Shown: piece by piece, positions 5,649 to 8,734 of the stretch | How the letters are laid out: each line of letters opens with the position of its first letter | How positions within the stretch are numbered: position 1 is the first letter of the stretch | DNA from: Pseudomonadota bacterium | Lineage (GTDB): Bacteria; Desulfobacterota; Desulfobacteria; Desulfobacterales; ETH-SRB1 | Assembly: GCA_018897415.1 (NCBI GenBank) | Contig: JAHIKR010000262.1 | Location: forward strand, 1-8,734 | Reading direction: 5' to 3' | DNA: 8,734 bases | Notes under the pieces: model-generated | Told to the model about the DNA's origin: nothing | Seen by the model: the letters and a program-made list of their open reading frames with translations, nothing else | Database searches by the model: none | Made by a program: the position numbers and the translations under genes

Positions 5649-6166
5649 AGAATATAGTTCTACTTATTGCGTCGATGTGGCTGCTCTTGATGGTAAGCAG
5701 CACTGCTATTGGTGGCTCACCAATTACATATTCCGAGCCAACGACGTTTTCAGGCTGTGAATTCCGAGTTTTCTTTCCTACTAAGACACAACAGAAACGT
5801 GCGTTTGCCAATGGCATAGAAAGCTTGATCGTGCAGAGCGTGTATGACGGCGAAAGCCCCTTCATGCGAGCTGAATGCCTGCCGCTATCGGACCCCAACG
5901 AAACCATTGCGGCATTTCGATCTGTGCTTGAAAACCAGGCTCGACTCGCTGGAGTGCAAAATCCAGAAATTACTATAGAAAAAAGCAATCTGGGCGTTGT
6001 GGGAACTTATGCGGGCGTTAGGAAGGCCGGAGGGTTCGACATTAAGTTGTTTGGCAAGTTAGTGATTGGCAATGTTTCTATTCTTTCACTTCTAATCAGC
6101 GAGGAAGCCGCCAATTTTCCGTCCGACAAAACCATATACTTCCTTAACACTGTGGAAAGGAAATAG
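5645..6166 (+). CDS. Secreted/periplasmic protein, possibly PsbP-like, 173 aa
   Basis: The signal peptide covers about residues 1-23 (MKNIVLLIASMWLLLM, then SSTAIGG), with cleavage probably near TAIGG. The mature part has strands and helices in an order resembling small PsbP/DUF1795-type domains: a GCEFRVFFPTK opening, an SVYDGES strand, a helix around FRSVLENQARLAG, then LGVVGTYAGVRKAGG, KLFGKLVIGNVSILSLLISE and a closing NTVERK. Two cysteines (GCEF, AECLP) could pair. A G-rich ribosome binding site GGGGGGAG (5630-5637) precedes the ATG by seven bases. It is the second gene of cassette 7, overlapping the membrane-protein gene by four bases, and its stop abuts R'' of the attC. Fold assignment is tentative. 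Confidence 0.8.
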   Translation: MKNIVLLIASMWLLLMVSSTAIGGSPITYSEPTTFSGCEFRVFFPTKTQQKRAFANGIESLIVQSVYDGESPFMRAECLPLSDPNETIAAFRSVLENQARLAGVQNPEITIEKSNLGVVGTYAGVRKAGGFDIKLFGKLVIGNVSILSLLISEEAANFPSDKTIYFLNTVERK

Positions 6167-6219
6167 CTCTAACAAGGCTCTTACAGCCGACAGCTAACTG
6201 CGGCGTTTGGGGGTTAGGC
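6167..6219 (+). other. attC site of cassette 7, short 53-bp form
   Basis: R'' is CTCTAAC (6167-6173), directly after the stop codon, and R' is GTTAGGC (6213-6219). The inner stem is GCCG/CGGC (6186-6189 with 6201-6204) and CAG/CTG around a ctaa loop, with A6190 extrahelical. The complement of the cassette's own start (GTTAGGG) matches R'' at six of seven bases. The edge is 6213/6214. Confidence 0.87.
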
Positions 6220-6242
6220 AGTAAAATATTGGAGGTATCTCT

Positions 6243-6761
6243 TTGAACGAAAAAGAAGCTATTGAAAAAGCGACCGCTGATGCATTTATCAAATTATACA
6301 ATTCTGAAATGGGGACCTCCTTTTCAATTGTTGAATACTCTGATGCTCCAGATATTCGTTGCCAAGATTCAAAAGGAAACACATTCAATTTTGAGATCAC
6401 TCTAACCGAGAATAGGCCAAAAGACATTCAAGCCGTTCTTGGTAGGTCTGATCACAAAAGTTCGGAGGCATTGAAAAAGCATCTTGCTGATGTTAATGCT
6501 GGGAAAGCAAACCCATTAGAGAGGGCAAGTTGTTTCCAAGGTAATGTCACAGAAATGATAGTCAGCAGAATCAACTCCAAATTGAACAAAGATTATGGTT
6601 CAAATGTTGCCCTTGTTATTAGAGATGCTTCGCCGATGGGATGGGATTGGGATATGGTGAGTGATCAAATCAAAAAATGCTTTAGCACTGAGAGAAATCC
6701 ATTTGATAAAGGAATTTGGATTATAACTTTCTCGCAGGATAAAATATTTAGAATCATTTGA
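6243..6761 (+). CDS. Putative PD-(D/E)xK-fold nuclease-like protein, 172 aa
   Basis: After an N-terminal helix (EKEAIEKATADAFIKLYNSE), the protein shows SDAPDIRCQDSKGNTFNFEITLTENRP: Pro36-Asp37, then a hairpin, then Glu51-x-Thr53. This is the spacing of the PD-(D/E)xK nuclease core, but the usual catalytic lysine is threonine, so activity is uncertain. A basic helical middle follows (GRSDHKSSEALKKHLADVNAG), then a strand ALVIRDASP and the end GIWIITFSQDKIFRII. The start is a TTG at 6243, supported by GGAGG (6231-6235) seven bases upstream and by the cassette edge 29 bases upstream. It is the only gene of cassette 8 and has no methyltransferase or immunity gene beside it. It could be a defence nuclease, a repair protein or an inactive relative. 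Confidence 0.72.
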   Translation: MNEKEAIEKATADAFIKLYNSEMGTSFSIVEYSDAPDIRCQDSKGNTFNFEITLTENRPKDIQAVLGRSDHKSSEALKKHLADVNAGKANPLERASCFQGNVTEMIVSRINSKLNKDYGSNVALVIRDASPMGWDWDMVSDQIKKCFSTERNPFDKGIWIITFSQDKIFRII

Positions 6762-6784
6762 TAAATCTCATAATTAACGGCAGG

Positions 6785-6913
6785 CCCTAACCAGGCGCTT
6801 AACTCAGACGGCTAGTACCGTGGCGTTTTGAACAGCATTGCATTTAATGTCATTTTGAGCTTTTCCTAAGGCATAGGCTATTAACCCGCCGCTGGTTAGC
6901 TCTTATGTTCGGC
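6785..6913 (+). other. attC site of cassette 8, textbook structure
   Basis: R'' is CCCTAAC (6785-6791), the spacer is CAGGC, L'' is GCTtAACtCAGaCGGC (6797-6812), L' is GCCGCTGGTTAGC (6888-6900), the spacer is TCTTAT and R' is GTTCGGC (6907-6913). The L stem is 13 bp with T6800, T6804 and A6808 extrahelical. R'' matches the complement of the cassette's own start (GTTAGGC) at six of seven bases. It shares GACGGCTA, CCGTGGCG, ACCCGCCGC, AGCTC and TATGTTCGGCAC, in order, with the site at 1224-1350. The edge is 6907/6908. Confidence 0.9.
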
Positions 6914-6936
6914 ACAATGAAGAGGACAACAAGAAA

Positions 6937-7899
6937 ATGAATTCAGAGGCATGGGGAGCAAGAAAGGTAGTTATAGTTGGTGCAGGTGCCGTTGGTGCAA
7001 CGTTTGCTTATGCGCTTGCCCAAAGCGGGATATCCGATGAAATCATACTGATTGACCATAACCGTGAACTAGCACAAGGGCAAGTGCTGGATCTTGCTCA
7101 TGGCTTTCCGTTCTTTCCACCAGTGAAGATACGGGCCGGCGAAGCTGATGATTTCGCAGATGCACAAGTCATCGTCATCACAGCGGGCGCCAAGCAACAA
7201 CCCAACGAATCGCGTCTCGATCTCCTTCAGAGAAATGCTGCAATAGTAGAAAGCATTGTGGATGATATTGTCAGCAGGAACTCCACCGCCGTTATAGTTG
7301 TGGTCAGCAATCCAGTTGATGTTCTTACGCACATTGCTCTCAAGCGGACAGAATGGGATCGAGGTCGCGTGCTTGGCTCAGGCACAGTCTTGGACAGTGC
7401 CCGTTTCAGGTATCTCTTGAGTCAGTGCTGTGGTATCGACGTGCACAATGTCCACGCCTATATCCTGGGTGAACATGGTGACAGTGAGTTCGCGGCTTGG
7501 TCGCTAACCAACATTGCGGGCATGTCCATCAATAAGTATTGCCCCGTCTGCGTGAAATGTGGCGATTGGAAAGCCGAACGGGCTCGCTTGGTTGAGGAGG
7601 TGAGGAGTTCCGCCTACCACATTATTGATTACAAAGGAGCTACGTATTTCGCAATCGGATTGGCCCTCGTCCGAATTGTCGGAGCTGTTCTCCGAAACCA
7701 GAAAACTGTTCTGACAGTATCAACGCTTCTGACCGGCGAATACGGTGTTGACGACGTATGTTTGAGCGTGCCTGCAGTGGTTTCTCAAGCAGGGGTTGAA
7801 CGGATTGTGGAATGCGAACTGTCAGAGGAAGAACGCAAATCCCTTTCCCGGTCCGCCTTGATTCTGCGGGACACACTGGCAAAACTACACTCGATGTAA
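6937..7899 (+). CDS. ldh: L-lactate dehydrogenase (NAD-dependent)
   Basis: The enzyme interconverts pyruvate plus NADH and L-lactate plus NAD in the cytoplasm. All key sites are present: the Rossmann loop VGAGAVGATFAYAL (GxGxxG at 15-20), Asp40 for the NAD ribose, the active-site loop AGAKQQPNESRLDL with Gln87 (position 102 in LDH numbering; malate dehydrogenase has Arg) and Arg93, NPVDVLT, then GSGTVLDSARFR with Asp153 and substrate-binding Arg156, and GEHGDSE with catalytic His180. KGATYFAIG follows. The length of 320 residues is normal, so the gene looks intact. A Cys-x2-Cys-x2-Cys stretch (CPVCVKC, 202-208) lies in the variable loop. AGAGGA (6921-6926) is ten bases before the ATG. It is the sole gene of cassette 9. 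No allosteric fructose-bisphosphate site was assessed. Confidence 0.93.
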   Translation: MNSEAWGARKVVIVGAGAVGATFAYALAQSGISDEIILIDHNRELAQGQVLDLAHGFPFFPPVKIRAGEADDFADAQVIVITAGAKQQPNESRLDLLQRNAAIVESIVDDIVSRNSTAVIVVVSNPVDVLTHIALKRTEWDRGRVLGSGTVLDSARFRYLLSQCCGIDVHNVHAYILGEHGDSEFAAWSLTNIAGMSINKYCPVCVKCGDWKAERARLVEEVRSSAYHIIDYKGATYFAIGLALVRIVGAVLRNQKTVLTVSTLLTGEYGVDDVCLSVPAVVSQAGVERIVECELSEEERKSLSRSALILRDTLAKLHSM

Positions 7900-7901
7900 A
7901 T

Positions 7902-7988
7902 GCCGAACGACTCAGATAATGAAGACCGTTTCATCCTACTTGGGATAAGTTTTAAGCCTAAGATTCTCGTCGTCTGTCACTGTTTTCG
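7902..7988 (+). other. Probable attC site of cassette 9
   Basis: R'' GCCGAAC (7902-7908) lies two bases after the stop codon; with the preceding T it is complementary over eight bases to GTTCGGCA at the start of the same cassette (6907-6914). The right side is less sure. GTTTTCG (7982-7988) preceded by TCTG and TCACT can pair with CAGA (7913-7916), followed by a weaker GAaGA stem. The next gene starts about 35 bases later, as expected. Confidence 0.62.
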
Positions 7989-8017
7989 TGAAAGTGAGAA
8001 AGGGGAAATGGTGTCAA

Positions 8018-8734
8018 ATGATGAAGCAAGTTGTCACCATAATCAGCTTTATAATGTTGTTTTTAAGTGAAGGTTTTGGTGAAACCGCTTCCTCAGAATA
8101 TGTTGTTCTTTTGCACGGCCTGGCTCGATCAAAAAGCTCAATGGCGAAACTTGAAAGCCATTTATCTGACAAAGGATATAGCGTATTAAATATAGCTTAT
8201 CTCTCACGTTCGAAAACAATTGAAGAACTCGCTGGGGAGGTAATTCCGAAAGCAATCGAACGATGCCGAAATAATGGTGCCAAAAAGATTCACTTTGTAA
8301 CTCATTCAATGGGGGGTATTGTAGTTCGATATTACCTAAAGCACCACGCGCTTCCTGAGCTAGGACGCGTTGTGATGCTAAGCCCACCGAACAGGGGAAG
8401 TGAGGTGGTTGATAAACTAGGGCAAACTTTCATCTTCAAATGGATAAACGGTCCAGCCGGCCAACAACTTGGCACAGACAACGATAATCTGCCGAAAAAA
8501 TTAGGGGCTGTAGATTTTGATTTAGGTATCATTACCGGAGACAGATCGATCAACCCGTTTTTATCTCTGATCATACCTGGAACTGATGATGGTAAGGTTT
8601 CGGTGAACAATGCAAAAGTAGAAGGAATGAGGGATTATATTGTTATTCACGCAACACATCCATTCATCATGAAGAATCGTCAGGCAATTGAACAAGCGAT
8701 ACACTTTTTAAAATTCGGAAAGTTTCAGAAAAGC
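8018..8734 (+). CDS. Secreted alpha/beta-hydrolase (lipase/esterase-like), 3' partial
   Basis: Read to the window end without a stop, this frame gives 239 residues. Residues 1-24 look like a signal peptide (MMKQVVTIISFIMLFLS, then EGFGETASS). Then come the oxyanion-hole motif VVLLHGLARS (HG at 33-34), the nucleophile elbow VTHSMGG with Ser97, LSPPNRGSE after the next strand, GTDDGKVSV supplying Asp190/191, and IHATHPFIM with His214. This order fits triglyceride-lipase/PGAP1-like hydrolases (COG1075-type) that cleave esters. The frame closes with AIHFLKFGKF, so little of the C-terminus should be missing. The start is uncertain: AGGGG (8001-8005) is 12 bases from the ATG at 8018, another ATG follows at 8021, and an in-frame GTG lies at 7994. 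It is cargo of cassette 10; the substrate is unknown. Confidence 0.88.
   Translation, partial: MMKQVVTIISFIMLFLSEGFGETASSEYVVLLHGLARSKSSMAKLESHLSDKGYSVLNIAYLSRSKTIEELAGEVIPKAIERCRNNGAKKIHFVTHSMGGIVVRYYLKHHALPELGRVVMLSPPNRGSEVVDKLGQTFIFKWINGPAGQQLGTDNDNLPKKLGAVDFDLGIITGDRSINPFLSLIIPGTDDGKVSVNNAKVEGMRDYIVIHATHPFIMKNRQAIEQAIHFLKFGKFQKS

Larger units (their letters stand above)
1..8734 (+). mobile_element. Integron gene-cassette array (internal segment)
   Basis: Eleven inferred cassettes run head to tail, with all genes on one strand. Inferred edges fall at 578/579, 1344/1345, 2334/2335, 3138/3139, 3911/3912, 4232/4233, 5324/5325, 6213/6214, 6907/6908 and about 7982/7983. Each edge is a G followed by TT at the 3' end of an imperfect palindrome placed just after a stop codon, and the next gene starts 17-60 bases later. 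Several R'' boxes are complementary to the first bases of their own cassette, as expected for cassettes that circularise and reinsert at attC. Gene composition is mixed, and the encoded proteins have no shared pathway. The integrase, attI and array ends are outside the window. The call rests on the repeated architecture; no database comparison was possible. Confidence 0.9.

Noticed and set aside
5578..5988. 136-codon frame on the - strand
   Set aside because: It is antisense to two coupled genes with good ribosome binding sites and a signal peptide. It shows no convincing start signal or family features.
6895..6901. GTTAGCT as the cassette edge before lactate dehydrogenase
   Set aside because: It belongs to the L' arm (13-bp stem with 6797-6812). 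GTTCGGC at 6907 has correct spacing and pairs with R'' at the other end of the same cassette.
8049..8610. Two - strand frames near the right end
   Set aside because: They are antisense to the alpha/beta-hydrolase frame, which has its full catalytic triad. That gene is easy to miss because it runs off the window end without a stop.
1..8734. CRISPR array, tRNA, rRNA or phage genes
   Set aside because: I saw no evenly spaced short repeats, no cloverleaf or rRNA-like stretches, and no phage structural or integrase motifs on either strand.

Overview
The window reads as a stretch of a mobile integron gene-cassette array, most likely a large chromosomal integron of an environmental Gram-negative bacterium, probably a proteobacterium. 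All credible genes lie on the + strand. Almost every intergenic gap holds an attC-like imperfect palindrome, and genes start 17-60 bases after each inferred cassette edge. Base composition, codon use and protein type change from gene to gene (compare the AT-rich gene at 609 with the more GC-balanced dehydrogenase at 6937). No integrase gene (intI) or attI site lies in the window, so the species and the array's orientation relative to intI cannot be fixed. The Gram-negative guess rests on the signal-peptide and membrane proteins and on the attC style.

Layout, with the cut placed between G and TT of each R' box: cassette 0 (<1-578), 3' part of a DUF3368 PIN-like protein; cassette 1 (579-1344), AT-rich helical protein; cassette 2 (1345-2334), two genes, a secreted protein and a small membrane protein; cassette 3 (2335-3138), a membrane protein; cassette 4 (3139-3911), a soluble all-alpha-type protein; cassette 5 (3912-4232), an 82-residue protein; cassette 6 (4233-5324), a 334-residue secreted protein; cassette 7 (5325-6213), two translationally coupled genes, one membrane and one secreted; cassette 8 (6214-6907), a PD-ExT nuclease-like protein; cassette 9 (6908-about 7982), L-lactate dehydrogenase; cassette 10 (about 7983->8734), a secreted alpha/beta hydrolase cut by the window end.

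The strongest support for these edges is internal. In a circular cassette, the R'' box near the 3' end should be complementary to that cassette's own first bases. This holds for 8 of 8 bases in cassettes 2 and 9 (GTTCGGCA with TGCCGAAC), 9 of 9 in cassette 4 (GTTGGCCAT with ATGGCCAAC), 8 of 9 in cassette 6 (GTTAGATGC with GCATCTAAT), and 6 of 7 in cassettes 7 and 8. It is weak in cassettes 1, 3 and 5. Several sites also show attC's hallmark extrahelical bases, clearest at 2245-2340 and 6785-6913. Three attC families recur at non-adjacent positions, including a 113-bp copy pair that is 97% identical.

The genes do not form one pathway. They are independent cargo, rich in unknown proteins and in secreted or membrane proteins, plus two enzymes recognisable by motif and one probable toxin of a toxin-antitoxin pair. 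Expression probably depends on read-through from upstream, on ribosome binding sites sitting just inside each cassette's 5' edge, and possibly on a weak promoter carried by the 113-bp repeat.
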